A DNA stretch of 64,000 bases from Osmia lignaria lignaria (Eukaryota > Arthropoda > Insecta > Hymenoptera > Megachilidae). Positions 23,812 through 37,657 of the stretch are shown here, one piece after another. Location of the stretch: assembly GCF_051020975.1 (NCBI RefSeq), contig NC_135032.1:5828001-5892000 (forward strand). The letters are read 5' to 3'. Each line of letters begins with the position of its first letter. Within the stretch, counting starts at the first letter, position 1. Both the position numbers and the translations under genes were made by a program. Under the pieces are notes generated by a model that saw only the letters and a program-made list of their open reading frames with translations, did no database searches and had not been told where the DNA came from.

Positions 23812-26800
23812 TTGCAGATTTATCTCCAGGGAAGCGGCCTGACGGACATATTTCGAGATATTTCTTCTTCTTGTTGTTCTTCTTCTGCACAGCTAAGCTG
23901 GAAGTGGCATTTGCAGCTCGCAGTAGTGCAGAGTTATCTCAATGAAAGGGGCCACGGTGTTTCTGTATCTCTATTATGTTGGTGCGGCTTCGGAACTTTT
24001 ATATATCTTGATATATCTCGAGAACTACGCATCTGATCAAAAAATATCATAGAACATAAAAAGTAGGAAACTTAATTCTCTACAAAAAAGATCTCTTAAC
24101 ATTTTGCCATAGCTCGCTTCGTTTCCGAGATATTTGCAGATTCAGCTCAAAGGAACGGGCCTGACCGACATATTTCGAGATATTTCTTCTTCTTGTTGTT
24201 CTTCTTCTGCACAGCTAAGCTGGAAGTGGCATTTGCAGCTCGCAATAGTGCAGAGTAATCTCAAAGAAAGGGGCCACGGTGTTTCTGTATCTCTATTATG
24301 TTGGTGCGGCTTCGGAACTTTTAAATATCTTGATATATCTCGAGAACTACGCATCTGATCAAAAAATATCATAGAACATAAATTGTAGGAAACATAATTC
24401 TCTACAAAAAAGGTCTCTTAACATTTTGCCATAGCTCGCTTCGTTTCCGAGATATTTGCAGATATATCTCAAGGGAAGGGGCCTGACGGACATATTTCGA
24501 GATATTTCTTCTTCTTGTTGTTCTTCTTCTGCACAGCTAAGCTGGAAGTGGCATTTGCAGCTCGCAGTAGTGCAGAGTTATCTCAAAGAAAGGGGCCACG
24601 GTGTTTCTGTATCTCTATTATGTTGGTGCGGCTTCGGAACTTTTAAATATCTTGATATATCTCGAGAACTACGCATCTGATCAAAAAATATCATAGAACA
24701 TAAAAAGTGGGAAACTTAATTCTCTACAAAAAACGTCTCTTAACATTTTGCCATAGCTCGCTTCGTTTCCGAGATATTTGCAGATTTATCTCCAGGGAAG
24801 GGGCCTGACGGACATATTTCGAGATATTTCTTCTTCTTGTTGTTCTTCTTCTGCACAGCTAAGCTGGAAGTGGCATTTGCAGCTCGCAATAGTGCAGAGT
24901 TATCTCAAAGAAAGGGGCCACGGTGTTTCTGTATCTCTATTATGTTGGTGCGGCTTCGGAACTTTTAAATATCTTGATATATCTCGAGAACTACGCATCT
25001 GATCAAAAAATATCAGAGAACATAAAAAGTAGGAAACTTAATTCTCTACAAAAAAGGTCTCTTAACATTTTGCCATAGCTCGCTTCGTTTCCGAGATATT
25101 TGCAGATTTATCTCAAGGGAAGGGGCCTGACGGACATATTTCGAGATATTTCTTCTTCTTGTTGTTCTTCTTCTGCACAGCTAAGCTGGAACTGGCATTT
25201 GCGGCTCGCACTAGTGCAGAGTTATCTCAAAGAAAGGGGCCACGGTGTTTCTGTATCTCTATTATGTTGGTGCGGCTTCGGAACTTTTAAATATCTTGAA
25301 ATATCTGGAGAACTACGCATCTGATCAAAAAATATCATAGAACATAAAAAGTGGGAAACTTAATTCTCTACAAAAAACGTCTCTTAACATTTTGCCATAG
25401 CTCGCTTCGTTTCCGAGATATTTGCAGATTTATCTCCAGGGAAGGGGCCTGACGGACATATTTCGAGATATTTCTTCTTCTTGTTGTTCTTCTTCTGCAC
25501 AGCTAAGCTGGAAGTGGCATTTGCAGCTCGCAATAGTGCAGAGTTATCTCAAAGAAAGGGGCCACGGTGTTTCTGTATCTCTATTATGTTGGTGCGGCTT
25601 CGGAACTTTTAAATATCTTGATATATCTCGAGAACTACGCATCTGATCAAAAAATATCATAGAGCATAAAAAGTAGGAAACTTAATTCTCTACAAAAAAG
25701 GTCTCTTAACATTTTGCCATAGCTCGCTTCGTTTCCGAGATATTTGCAGATTTATCTCAAGGGAAGGGGCCTGACGGACATATTTCGAGATATTTCTTCT
25801 TCTTGTTGTTCTTCTTCTGCACAGCTAAGCTGGAAGTGGCATTTGCGGCTCGCACTAGTGCAGAGTTATCTCAAAGAAAGGGGCCACGGTGTTTCTGAAT
25901 CTCTATTATGTTGGTGCGGCTTCGGAACTTTTAAATATCTCGATATATCTCGAAAACTACGCTTCTGATCAAAAAATATCATAGAACATAAAAAGTAGGA
26001 AACATAATTCTCTACAAAAAACGTCTCTTAACATTTTGCCATAGCTCGCTTCGTTTCCGAGATATTTGCAGATTTATCTCAAGGGAAGGGGCCTGACGGA
26101 CATATTTCGAGATATTTCTTCTTCTTGTTGTTCTTCTTCTGCACAGCTAAGCTGGAAGTGGCATTTGCGGCTCGCACTAGTGCAGAGTTATCTCAAAGAA
26201 AGGGGCCACGGTGTTTCTGAATCTCTATTATGTTGGTGCGGCTTCGGAACTTTTAAATATCTCGATATATCTCGAAAACTACGCTTCTGATCAAAAAATA
26301 TCATAGAACATAAAAAGTAGGAAACATAATTCTCTACAAAAAACGTCTCTTAACATTTTGCCATAGCTCGCTTCGTTTCCGAGATATTTGCAGATTTATC
26401 TCCAGGGAAGGGGCCTGACGGACATATTTCGAGATATTTCTTCTTCTTGTTGTTCTTCTTCTGCACAGCTAAGCTGGAAGTGGCATTTGCAGCTCGCAAT
26501 AGTGCAGAGTTATCTCAAAGAAAGGGGCCACGGTGTTTCTGTATCTCTATTATGTTGGTGCGGCTTCGGAACTTTTAAATATCTTGATATATCTCGAGAA
26601 CTACGGATCTGATCAAAAAATATCATAGAACATAAAAAGTGGGAAACTTAATTCTCTACAAAAAACGTCTCTTAACATTTTGCCATAGCTCGCTTCGTTT
26701 CCGAGATATTTGCAGATTTATCTCCAGGGAAGGGGCCTGACGGACATATTTCGAGATATTTCTTCTTCTTGTTGTTCTTCTTCTGCACAGCTAAGCTGGA

Positions 26801-27353
26801 AGTGGCATTTGCAGCTCGCAATAGTGCAGAGTTATCTCAAAGAAAGGGGCCACGGTGTTTCTGTATCTCTATTATGTTGGTGCGGCTTCGGAACTTTTAA
26901 ATATCTTGATATATCTCGAGAACTACGCATCTGATCAAAAAATATCATAGAGCATAAAAAGTAGGAAACTTAATTCTCTACAAAAAAGGTCTCTTAACAT
27001 TTTGCCATAGCTCGCTTCGTTTCCGAGATATTTGCAGATTTATCTCAAGGGAAGGGGCCTGACGGACATATTTCGAGATATTTCTTCTTCTTGTTGTTCT
27101 TCTTCTGCACAGCTAAGCTGGAAGTGGCATTTGCGGCTCGCACTAGTGCAGAGTTATCTCAAAGAAAGGGGCCACGGTGTTTCTGAATCTCTATTATGTT
27201 GGTGCGGCTTCGGAACTTTTAAATATCTCGATATATCTCGAAAACTACGCTTCTGATCAAAAAATATCATAGAACATAAAAAGTAGGAAACATAATTCTC
27301 TACAAAAAACGTCTCTTAACATTTTGCCATAGCTCGCTTCGTTTCCGAGATAT
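23812..27353 (+). repeat. Twelve-monomer HOR, copy 2 (first eleven monomers)
   Basis: Monomers 23812, 24134, 24456, 24778, 25100, 25422, 25744, 26066, 26388, 26710 and 27032 match copy 1 one for one at 3864 bp, with only a handful of substitutions visible by eye. Examples are CTTGAAATATCTGGAG in 25100 and CTACGGATC in 26388. The match ends in the tail of the S at 27032, which reads CATAATT/AAAACG where copy 1 reads CTTAATT/AAAAGG. The twelfth position is taken by another S (27354). Confidence 0.92.
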
Positions 27354-28641
27354 TTGCAGATTTATCTCAAGGGAAGGGGCCTGACGGACATATTTCGAGA
27401 TATTTCTTCTTCTTGTTGTTCTTCTTCTGCACAGCTAAGCTGGAAGTGGCATTTGCGGCTCGCACTAGTGCAGAGTTATCTCAAAGAAAGGGGCCACGGT
27501 GTTTCTGAATCTCTATTATGTTGGTGCGGCTTCGGAACTTTTAAATATCTCGATATATCTCGAAAACTACGCTTCTGATCAAAAAATATCATAGAACATA
27601 AAAAGTAGGAAACATAATTCTCTACAAAAAACGTCTCTTAACATTTTGCCATAGCTCGCTTCGTTTCCGAGATATTTGCAGATTCAGCTCAAAGGAACGG
27701 GCCTGACGGACATATTTCGAGATATTTCTTCTTCTTGTTGTTCTTCTTCTGCACAGCTAAGCTGGAAGTGGCATTTGCAGCTCGCAATAGTGCAGAGTAA
27801 TCTCAAAGAAAGGGGCCACGGTGTTTCTGTATCTCTATTATGTTGGTGCGGCTTCGGAACTTTTAAATATCTTGATATATCTCGAGAACTACGCATCTGA
27901 TCAAAAAATACCTCAGAACATAAAAAGTAGGAAACTTAATTCTCTACAAAAAAGGTCTCTTAACATTTTGCCATAGCTCTCTTCGTTTCCGAGATATTTG
28001 CAGATTTATCTCCAGGGAAGCGGCCTGACGGACATATTTCGAGATATTTCTTCTTCTTGTTGTTCTTCTTCTGCACAGCTAAGCTGGAAGTGGCATTTGC
28101 AGCTCGCAGTAGTGCAGAGTTATCTCAATGAAAGGGGCCACGGTGTTTCTGTATCTCTATTATGTTGGTGCGGCTTCGGAACTTTTAAATATCTTGATAT
28201 ATCTCGAGAACTACGCATCTGATCAAAAAATATCATAGAACATAAAAAGTAGGAAACTTAATTCTCTACAAAAAAGGTCTCTTAACATTTTGCCATAGCT
28301 CGCTTCGTTTCCGAGATATTTGCAGATTTATCTCCAGGGAAGGGGCCTGACGGACATATTTCGAGATATTTCTTCTTCTTGTTGTTCTTCTTCTGCACAG
28401 CTAAGCTGGAAGTGGCATTTGCAGCTCGCAATAGTGCAGAGTTATCTCAAAGAAAGGGGCCACGGTGTTTCTGTATCTCTATTATGTTGGTGCGGCTTCG
28501 GAACTTTTAAATATCTTGATATATCTCGAGAACTACGCATCTGATCAAAAAATATCATAGAACATAAAAAGTAGGAAACTTAATTCTCTACAAAAAAGGT
28601 CTCTTAACATTTTGCCATAGCTCGCTTCGTTTCCGAGATAT

Positions 28642-30573
28642 TTGCAGATTTATCTCAAGGGAAGGGGCCTGACGGACATATTTCGAGATATTTCTTCTTC
28701 TTGTTGTTCTTCTTCTGCACAGCTAAGCTGGAAGTGGCATTTGCGGCTCGCACTAGTGCAGAGTTATCTCAAAGAAAGGGGCCACGGTGTTTCTGAATCT
28801 CTATTATGTTGGTGCGGCTTCGGAACTTTTAAATATCTTGATATATCTCGAAAACTACGCTTCTGATCAAAAAGTATCATAGAACATAAATTGTAGGAAA
28901 CATAATTCTCTACAAAAAACGTCTCTTAACATTTTGCCATAGCTCGCTTCGTTTCCGAGATATTTGCAGATTCAGCTCAAAGGAACGGGCCTGACGGACA
29001 TATGTCGAGATATTTCTTCTTCTTGTTGTTCTTCTTCTGCACAGCTAAGCTGGAAGTGGCATTTGCAGCTCGCAATAATGCAGAGTAATCTCAAAGAAAG
29101 GGGCCACGGTGTTTCTGTATCTCTATTATGTTGGTGCGGCTTCGGAACTTTTAAATATCTTGATATATCTCGAGAACTACGCATCTGATCAAAAAATACC
29201 ATAGAACATAAAAAGTAGGAAACTTAATTCTCTACAAAAAAGGTCTCTTAACATTTTGCCATAGCTCTCTTCGTTTCCGAGATATTTGCAGATTTATCTC
29301 CAGGGAAGCGGCCTGACGGACATATTTCGAGATATTTCTTCTTCTTGTTGTTCTTCTTCTGCACAGCTAAGCTGGAAGTGGCATTTGCAGCTCGCAGTAG
29401 TGCAGAGTTATCTCAAAGAAAGGGGCCACGGTGTTTCTGTATCTCTATTATGTTGCTGCGGCTTCGGAACTTTTAAATATCTTGATATATCTCGAGAACT
29501 ACGCATCTGATCAAAAAATATCATAGAACATAAAAAGTAGGAAACTTAATTCTCTACAAAAAAGGTCTCTTAACATTTTGCCATAGCTCGCTTCGTTTCC
29601 GAGATATTTGCAGATTTATCTCCAGGGAAGGGGCCTGACGGACATATTTCGAGATATTTCTTCTTCTTGTTGTTCTTCTTCTGCACAGCTAAGCTGGAAG
29701 TGGCATTTGCAGCTCGCAATAGTGCAGAGTTATCTCAAAGAAATGGGCCACGGTGTTTCTGTATCTCTATTATGTTGCTGCGGCTTCGGAACTTTTAAAT
29801 ATCTTGATATATCTCGAGAACTACGCATCTGATCAAAAAATATCATAGAACATAAAAAGTAGCAAACTTAATTCTCTACAAAAAAGGTCTCTTAACATTT
29901 TGCCATAGCTCGCTTCGTTTCCGAGATATTTGCAGATTTATCTCCAGGGAAGGGGCCTGACGGACATATTTCGAGATATTTCTTCTTCTTGTTGTTCTTC
30001 TTCTGCACAGCTAAGCTGGAAGTGGCATTTGCAGCTCGCAATAGTGCAGAGTTATCTCAAAGAAAGGGGCCACGGTGTTTCTGTATCTCTATTATGTTGG
30101 TGCGGCTTCGGAACTTTTAAATATCTTGATATATCTCGAGAACTACGCATCTGATCAAAAAATATCATAGAACATAAAAAGTAGGAAACTTAATTCTCTA
30201 CAAAAAAGGTCTCTTAACATTTTGCCATAGCTCGCTTCGTTTCCGAGATATTTGCAGATTTATCTCCAGGGAAGGGGCCTGACGGACATATTTCGAGATA
30301 TTTCTTCTTCTTGTTGTTCTTCTTCTGCACAGCTAAGCTGGAAGTGGCATTTGCAGCTCGCAATAGTGCAGAGTTATCTCAAAGAAAGGGGCCACGGTGT
30401 TTCTGTATCTCTATTATGTTGCTGCGGCTTCGGAACTTTTAAATATCTTGATATATCTCGAGAACTACGCATCTGATCAAAAAATATCATAGAACATAAA
30501 AAGTAGGAAACTTAATTCTCTACAAAAAAGGTCTCTTAACATCTTGCCATAGCTCGCTTCGTTTCCGAGATAT
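28642..30573 (+). repeat. Six-monomer S-C-F-Q-Q-Q cassette
   Basis: S 28642, C 28964, F 29286, Q 29608, Q 29930, Q 30252. C has ATATGTCGAG and GCAATAATGC, both shared only with C at 30896, six periods (1932 bp) on. F and the Qs at 29608 and 30252 have TGTTGCTGCGG. The Q at 29608 also has AGAAATGGGCC. Confidence 0.87.
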
Positions 30574-33149
30574 TTGCAGATTTATCTCAAGGGAAGGGGC
30601 CTGACGGACATATTTCGAGATATTTCTTCTTCTTGTTGTTCTTCTTCTGCACAGCTAAGCTGGAAGTGGCATTTGCGGCTCGCACTAGTGCAGAGTTATC
30701 TCAAAGAAAGGGGCCACGGTGTTTCTGAATCTCTATTATGTTGGTGCGGCTTCGGAACTTTTAAATATCGCGATATATCTCGAAAACTACGCTTCTGATC
30801 AAAAAGTATCATAGAACATAAATTGTAGGAAACATAATTCTCTACAAAAAACGTCTCTTAACATTTTGCCATAGCTCGCTTCGTTTCCGAGATATTTGCA
30901 GATTCAGCTCAAAGGAACGGGCCTGTCGGACATATGTCGAGATATTTCTTCTTCTTGTTGTTCTTCTTCTGCACAGCTAAGCTGGAAGTGGCATTTGCAG
31001 CTCGCAATAATGCAGAGTAATCTCAAAGAAAGGGGCCACGGTGTTTCTGTATCTCTATTATGTTGGTGCGGCTTCGGAACTTTTAAATATCTTGATATAT
31101 CTCGAGAACTACGCATCTGATCAAAAAATACCATAGAACATAAAAAGTAGGAAACTTAATTCTCTACAAAAAAGGTCTCTTAACATTTTGCCATAGCTCT
31201 CTTCGTTTCCGAGATATTTGCAGATTTATCTCCAGGGAAGCGGCCTGACGGACATATTTCGAGATATTTCTTCTTCTTGTTGTTCTTCTTCTGCACAGCT
31301 AAGCTGGAAGTGGCATTTGCAGCTCGCAGTAGTGCAGAGTTATCTCAAAGAAAGGGGCCACGGTGTTTCTGTATCTCTATTATGTTGGTGCGGCTTCGGA
31401 ACTTTTAAATATCTTGATATATCTCGAGAACTACGCATCTGATCAAAAAATATCATAGAACATAAAAAGTAGGAAACTTAATTCTCTACAAAAAAGGTCT
31501 CTTAACATTTTGCCATAGCTCGCTTCGTTTCCGAGATATTTGCAGATTTATCTCCAGGGAAGGGGCCTGACGGACATATTTCGAGATATTTCTTCTTCTT
31601 GTTGTTCTTCTTCTGCACAGCTAAGCTGGAAGTGGCATTTGCAGCTCGCAATAGTGCAGAGTTATCTCAAAGAAAGGGGCCACGGTGTTTCTGTATCTCT
31701 ATTATGTTGCTGCGGCTTCGGAACTTTTAAATATCTTGATATATCTCGAGAACTACGCATCTGATCAAAAAATATCATAGAACATAAAAAGTAGGAAACT
31801 TAATTCTCTACAAAAAAGGTCTCTTAACATTTTGCCATAGCTCGCTTCGTTTCCGAGATATTTGCAGATTTATCTCCAGGGAAGGGGCCTGACGGACATA
31901 TTTCGAGATATTTCTTCTTCTTGTTGTTCTTCTTCTGCACAGCTAAGCTGGAAGTGGCATTTGCAGCTCGCAATAGTGCAGAGTTATCTCAAAGAAAGGG
32001 GCCACGGTGTTTCTGTAGCTCTATTATGTTGGTGCGGCTTCGGAACTTTTAAATATCTTGATATATCTCGAGAACTACGCATCTGATCAAAAAATATCAT
32101 AGAACATAAAAAGTAGGAAACTTAATTCTCTACAAAAAAGGTCTCTTAACATTTTGCCATAGCTCGCTTCGTTTCCGAGATATTTGCAGATTTATCTCCA
32201 GGGAAGGGGCCTGACGGACATATTTCGAGATATTTCTTCTTCTTGTCGTTCTTCTTCTGCACAGCTAAGCTGGAAGTGGCATTTGCAGCTCGCAATAGTG
32301 CAGAGTTATCTCAAAGAAAGGGGCCACGGTGTTTCTGTATCTCTATTATGTTGGTGCGGCTTCGGAACTTTTAAATATCTTGATATATCTCGAGAACTAC
32401 GCATCTGATCAAAAAATATCATAGAACATAAAAAGTAGGAAACTTAATTCTCTACAAAAAAGGTCTCTTAACATTTTGCCATAGCTCGCTTCGTTTCCGA
32501 GATATTTGCAGATTTATCTCCAGGGAAGGGGCCTGACGGACATATTTCGAGATATTTCTTCTTCTTGTTGTTCTTCTTCTGCACAGCTAAGCTGGAAGTG
32601 GCATTTGCAGCTCGCAATAGTGCAGAGTTATCTCAAAGAAAGGGGCCACGGTGTTTCTGTATCTCTATTATGTTGGTGCGGCTTCGGAACTTTTAAATAT
32701 CTTGATATATCTCGAGAACTACGCATCTGATCAAAAAATATCATAGAACATAAAAAGTAGGAAACTTAATTCTCTACAAAAAAGGTCTCTTAACATTTTG
32801 CCATAGCTCGCTTCGTTTCCGAGATATTTGCAGATTTATCTCCAGGGAAGGGGCCTGACGGACATATTTCGAGATATTTCTTCTTCTTGTTGTTCTTCTT
32901 CTGCACAGCTAAGCTGGAAGTGGCATTTGCAGCTCGCAATAGTGCAGAGTTATCTCAAAGAAAGGGGCCACGGTGTTTCTGTATCTCTATTATGTTGCTG
33001 CGGCTTCGGAACTTTTAAATATCTTGATATATCTCGAGAACTACGCATCTGATCAAAAAATATCGTAGAACATAAAAAGTAGGAAACTTAATTCTCTACA
33101 AAAAAGGTCTCTTAACATTTTGCCATAGCTCGCTTCGTTTCCGAGATAT
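30574..33149 (+). repeat. Eight-monomer S-C-F-Q cassette
   Basis: S 30574 (with AAATATCGCGAT), C 30896 (with CCTGTCGGAC), F 31218, then Q at 31540, 31862, 32184, 32506 and 32828. The Q at 32184 has TTGTCGTTC, and those at 31540 and 32828 have TGTTGCTGCGG. The last five monomers resemble 36048-37657, 14 periods downstream. Confidence 0.85.
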
Positions 33150-35403
33150 TTGCAGATTTATCTCAAGGGAAGGGGCCTGACGGACATATTTCGAGATATT
33201 TCTTCTTCTTGTTGTTCTTTTTCTGCACAGCTAAGCTGGAAGTGGCATTTGCGGCTCGCACTAGTGCAGAGTTATCTCAAAGAAAGGGGCCACGGTGTTT
33301 CTGAATCTCTATTATGTTGGTGCGGCTTCGGAACTTTTAAATATCTCGATATATCTCGAAAACTACGCTTCTGATCAAAAAATATCATAGAACATAAATT
33401 GTAGGAAACATAATACTCTACAAAAAACGTCTCTTAACATTTTGCCATAGCTCGCTTCGTTTCCGAGATATTTGCAGATTCAGCTCAAAGGAACGGGCCT
33501 GACGGACATATTTCGAGATATTTCTTCTTCTTGTTGTTCTTCTTCTGCACAGCTAAGCTGGAAGTGGCATTTGCAGCTCGCAATAGTGCAGAGTAATCTC
33601 AAAGAAAGGGGCCACGGTGTTTCTGTATCTCTATTATGTTGGTGCGGCTTCGGAACTTTTAAATATCTTGATATATCTCGAGAACCACGCATCTGATCAA
33701 AAAATACCCCAGAACATAAAAAGTAGGAAACTTAATTCTCTACAAAAAAGGTCTCTTAACATTTTGCCATAGCTCTCTTCGTTTCCGAGATATTTGCAGA
33801 TTTATCTCCAGGGAAGCGGCCTGACGGACATATTTCGAGATATTTCTTCTTCTTGTCGTTCTTCTTCTGCACAGCTAAGCTGGAAGTGGCATTTGCAGCT
33901 CGCAATAGTGCAGAGTTATCTCAAAGAAAGGGGCCACGGTGTTTCTGTATCTCTATTATGTTGGTGCGGCTTCGGAACTTTTAAATATCTTGATATATCT
34001 CGAGAACTACGCATCTGATCAAAAAATATCATAGAACATAAAAAGTAGGAAACTTAATTCTCTACAAAAAAGGTCTCTTAACATTTTGCCATAGCTCGCT
34101 TCGTTTCCGAGATATTTGCAGATTTATCTCCAGGGAAGGGGCCTGACGGACATATTTCGAGATATTTCTTCTTCTTGTTGTTCTTCTTCTGCACAGCTAA
34201 GCTGGAAGTGGCATTTGCAGCTCGCAATAGTGCAGAGTTATCTCAAAGAAAGGGGCCACGGTGTTTCTGTATCTCTATTATGTTGGTGCGGCTTCGGAAC
34301 TTTTAAATATCTTGATATATCTCGAGAACTACGCATCTGATCAAAAAATATCATAGAACATAAAAAGTAGGAAACTTAATTCTCTACAAAAAAGGTCTCT
34401 TAACATTTTGCCATAGCTCGCTTCGTTTCCGAGATATTTGCAGATTTATCTCCAGGGAAGGGGCCTGACGGACATATTTCGAGATATTTCTTCTTCTTGT
34501 TGTTCTTCTTCTGCACAGCTAAGCTGGAAGTGGCATTTGCAGCTCGCAATAGTGCAGAGTTATCTCAAAGAAAGGGGCCACGGTGTTTCTGTATCTCTAT
34601 TATGTTGCTGCGGCTTCGGAACTTTTAAATATCTTGATATATCTCGAGAACTACGCATCTGATCAAAAAATATCGTAGAACATAAAAAGTAGGAAACTTA
34701 ATTCTCTACAAAAAAGGTCTCTTAACATTTTGCCATAGCTCGCTTCGTTTCCGAGATATTTGCAGATTTATCTCAAGGGAAGGGGCCTGACGGACATATT
34801 TCGAGATATTTCTTCTTCTTGTTGTTCTTTTTCTGCACAGCTAAGCTGGAAGTGGCATTTGCGGCTCGCACTAGTGCAGAGTTATCTCAAAGAAAGGGGC
34901 CACGGTGTTTCTGAATCTCTATTATGTTGGTGCGGCTTCGGAACTTTTAAATATCTCGATATATCTCGAAAACTACGCTTCTGATCAAAAAATATCATAG
35001 AACATAAATTGTAGGAAACATAATTCTCTACAAAAAACGTCTCTTAACATTTTGCCATAGCTCGCTTCGTTTCCGAGATATTTGCAGATTCAGCTCAAAG
35101 GAACGGGCCTGACGGACATATTTCGAGATATTTCTTCTTCTTGTTGTTCTTCTTCTGCACAGCTAAGCTGGAAGTGGCATTTGCAGCTCGCAATAGTGCA
35201 GAGTAATCTCAAAGAAAGGGGCCACGGTGTTTCTGTATCTCTATTATGTTGGTGCGGCTTCGGAACTTTTAAATATCTTGATATATCTCGAGAACCACGC
35301 ATCTGATCAAAAAATACCCCAGAACATAAAAAGTAGGAAACTTAATTCTCTACAAAAAAGGTCTCTTAACATTTTGCCATAGCTCTCTTCGTTTCCGAGA
35401 TAT
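32184..35403 (+). repeat. Tandem five-monomer duplication (1610 bp x 2) with a hybrid junction
   Basis: Copy 1 is 32184-33793 (Q with TTGTCGTTC, Q, Q with TGTTGCTGCGG and ATCGTAGAAC, S with GTTCTTTTTCTGC, C with GAGAACCACGC and TACCCCAG). Copy 2 is 33794-35403 with the same five in the same order. Differences seen are the front of the first monomer of copy 2, which is F type, and CATAATACTC versus CATAATTCTC after S. The F-type monomer expected after copy 1's C is therefore fused to the body of the TTGTCGTTC monomer, as unequal crossover predicts. Confidence 0.9.
33794..34115 (+). repeat. Hybrid monomer: F front, Q (TTGTCGTTC) body
   Basis: The front has CTCTCTTCG upstream and GAAGCGG, with the F base at 33817. 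The body has TTGTCGTTC, with its marker C at 33857, and GCAATAGTGC instead of the F variant GCAGTAGTGC. The switch therefore lies between 33818 and 33856. It is the junction of the five-monomer duplication. Confidence 0.88.
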
Positions 35404-37657
35404 TTGCAGATTTATCTCCAGGGAAGCGGCCTGACGGACATATTTCGAGATATTTCTTCTTCTTGTTGTTCTTCTTCTGCACAGCTAAGCTGGAAGTGGC
35501 ATTTGCAGCTCGCAGTAGTGCAGAGTTATCTCAAAGAAAGGGGCCACGGTGTTTCTGTATCTCTATTATGTTGGTGCGGCTTCGGAACTTTTAAATATCT
35601 TGATATATCTCGAGAACTACGCATCTGATCAAAAAATATCATAGAACATAAAAAGTAGGTAACTTAATTCTCTACAAAAAAGGTCTCTTAACATTTTGCC
35701 ATAGCTCGCTTCGTTTCCGAGATATTTGCAGATTTATCTCAAGGGAAGGGGCCTGACGGACATATTTCGAGATATTTCTTCTTCTTGTTGTTCTTCTTCT
35801 GCACAGCTAAGCTGGAAGTGGCATATGCGGCTCGCACTAGTGCAGAGTTATCTCATAGAAAGGGGCCACGGTGTTTCTGTATCTCTATTATGTTGGTGCG
35901 GCTTCGGAACTTTTAAATATCTTGATATATCTCGAGAACTACGCATCTGATCAAAAAATACCCCAGAACATAAAAAGTAGGAAACTTAATTCTCTACAAA
36001 AAAGGTCTCTTAACATTTTGCCATAGATCGCTTCGTTTCCGAGATATTTGCAGATTTATCTCCAGGGAAGGGGCCTGACGGACATATTTCGAGATATTTC
36101 TTCTTCTTGTTGTTCTTCTTCTGCACAGCTAAGCTGGAAGTGGCATTTGCAGCTCGCAATAGTGCAGAGTTATCTCAAAGAAAGGGGCCACGGTGTTTCT
36201 GTATCTCTATTATGTTGCTGCGGCTTCGGAACTTTTAAATATCTTGATATATCTCGAGAACTACGCATCTGATCAAAAAATATCATAGAACATAAAAAGT
36301 AGGAAACTTAATTCTCTACAAAAAAGGTCTCTTAACATCTTGCCATAGCTCGCTTCGTTTCCGAGATATTTGCAGATTTATCTCCAGGGAAGGGGCCTGA
36401 CGGACATATTTCGAGATATTTCTTCTTCTTGTTGTTCTTCTTCTGCACAGCTAAGCTGGAAGTGGCATTTGCAGCTCGCAATAGTGCAGAGTTATCTCAA
36501 AGAAAGGGGCCACGGTGTTTCTGTATCTCTATTATGTTGGTGCGGCTTCGGAACTTTTAAATATCTTGATATATCTCGAGAACTACGCATCTGATCAAAA
36601 AATATCATAGAACATAAAAAGTAGGAAACTTAATTCTCTACAAAAAAGGTCTCTTAACATTTTGCCATAGCTCGCTTCGTTTCCGAGATATTTGCAGATT
36701 TATCTCCAGGGAAGGGGCCTGACGGACATATTTCGAGATATTTCTTCTTCTTGTCGTTCTTCTTCTGCACAGCTAAGCTGGAAGTGGCATTTGCAGCTCG
36801 CAATAGTGCAGAGTTATCTCAAAGAAAGGGGCCACGGTGTTTCTGTATCTCTATTATGTTGGTGCGGCTTCGGAACTTTTAAATATCTTGATATATCTCG
36901 AGAACTACGCATCTGATCAAAAAATATCATAGAACATAAAAAGTAGGAAACTTAATTCTCTACAAAAAAGGTCTCTTAACATTTTGCCATAGCTCGCTTC
37001 GTTTCCGAGATATTTGCAGATTTATCTCCAGGGAAGGGGCCTGACGGACATATTTCGAGATATTTCTTCTTCTTGTTGTTCTTCTTCTGCACAGCTAAGC
37101 TGGAAGTGGCATTTGCAGCTCGCAATAGTGCAGAGTTATCTCAAAGAAAGGGGCCACGGTGTTTCTGTATCTCTATTATGTTGGTGCGGCTTCGGAACTT
37201 TTAAATATCTTGATATATCTCGAGAACTACGCATGTGATCAAAAAATATCATAGAACATAAAAAGTAGGAAACTTAATTCTCTACAAAAAAGGTCTCTTA
37301 ACATTTTGCCATAGCTCGCTTCGTTTCCGAGATATTTGCAGATTTATCTCCAGGGAAGGGGCCTGACGGACATATTTCGAGATATTTCTTCTTCTTGTTG
37401 TTCTTCTTCTGCACAGCTAAGCTGGAAGTGGCATTTGCAGCTCGCAATAGTGCAGAGTTATCTCAAAGAAAGGGGCCACGGTGTTTCTGTATCTCTATTA
37501 TGTTGGTGCGGCTTCGGAACTTTTAAATATCTTGATATATCTCGAGAACTACGCATCTGATCAAAAAATATCGTAGAACATAAAAAGTAGGAAACTTAAT
37601 TCTCTACAAAAAAGGTCTCTTAACATTTTGCCATAGCTCGCTTCGTTTCCGAGATAT
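34760..37657 (+). repeat. Nine-monomer S-C-F-R-Q cassette
   Basis: S 34760, C 35082, F 35404 (tail GTAGGTAAC), R 35726 (with GGCATATGCGG and CTCATAGAAAGG), then Q at 36048, 36370, 36692, 37014 and 37336. The first two belong to the second copy of the five-monomer duplication. 36048-37657 parallels 31540-33149 at 4508 bp, with TTGTCGTTC in the third Q of each. The Q at 37014 has GCATGTGATC. Confidence 0.85.

Larger units (their letters stand above)
18341..27353 (+). repeat. Zone III: twelve-monomer HOR domain with first S and Q monomers
   Basis: There are twenty-eight monomers. After a transition (18341-19947) comes a twelve-monomer unit of 3864 bp at 19948, most of which repeats at 23812. 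S monomers (TTCTGAATCTC) start here and continue to 50216. D monomers do not occur between 17374 and 52791. Within the unit a four-monomer period is also visible: the Q copies at 21558 and 22846, 1288 bp apart, both carry CATAGAGCATAAAAAG. Confidence 0.88.
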
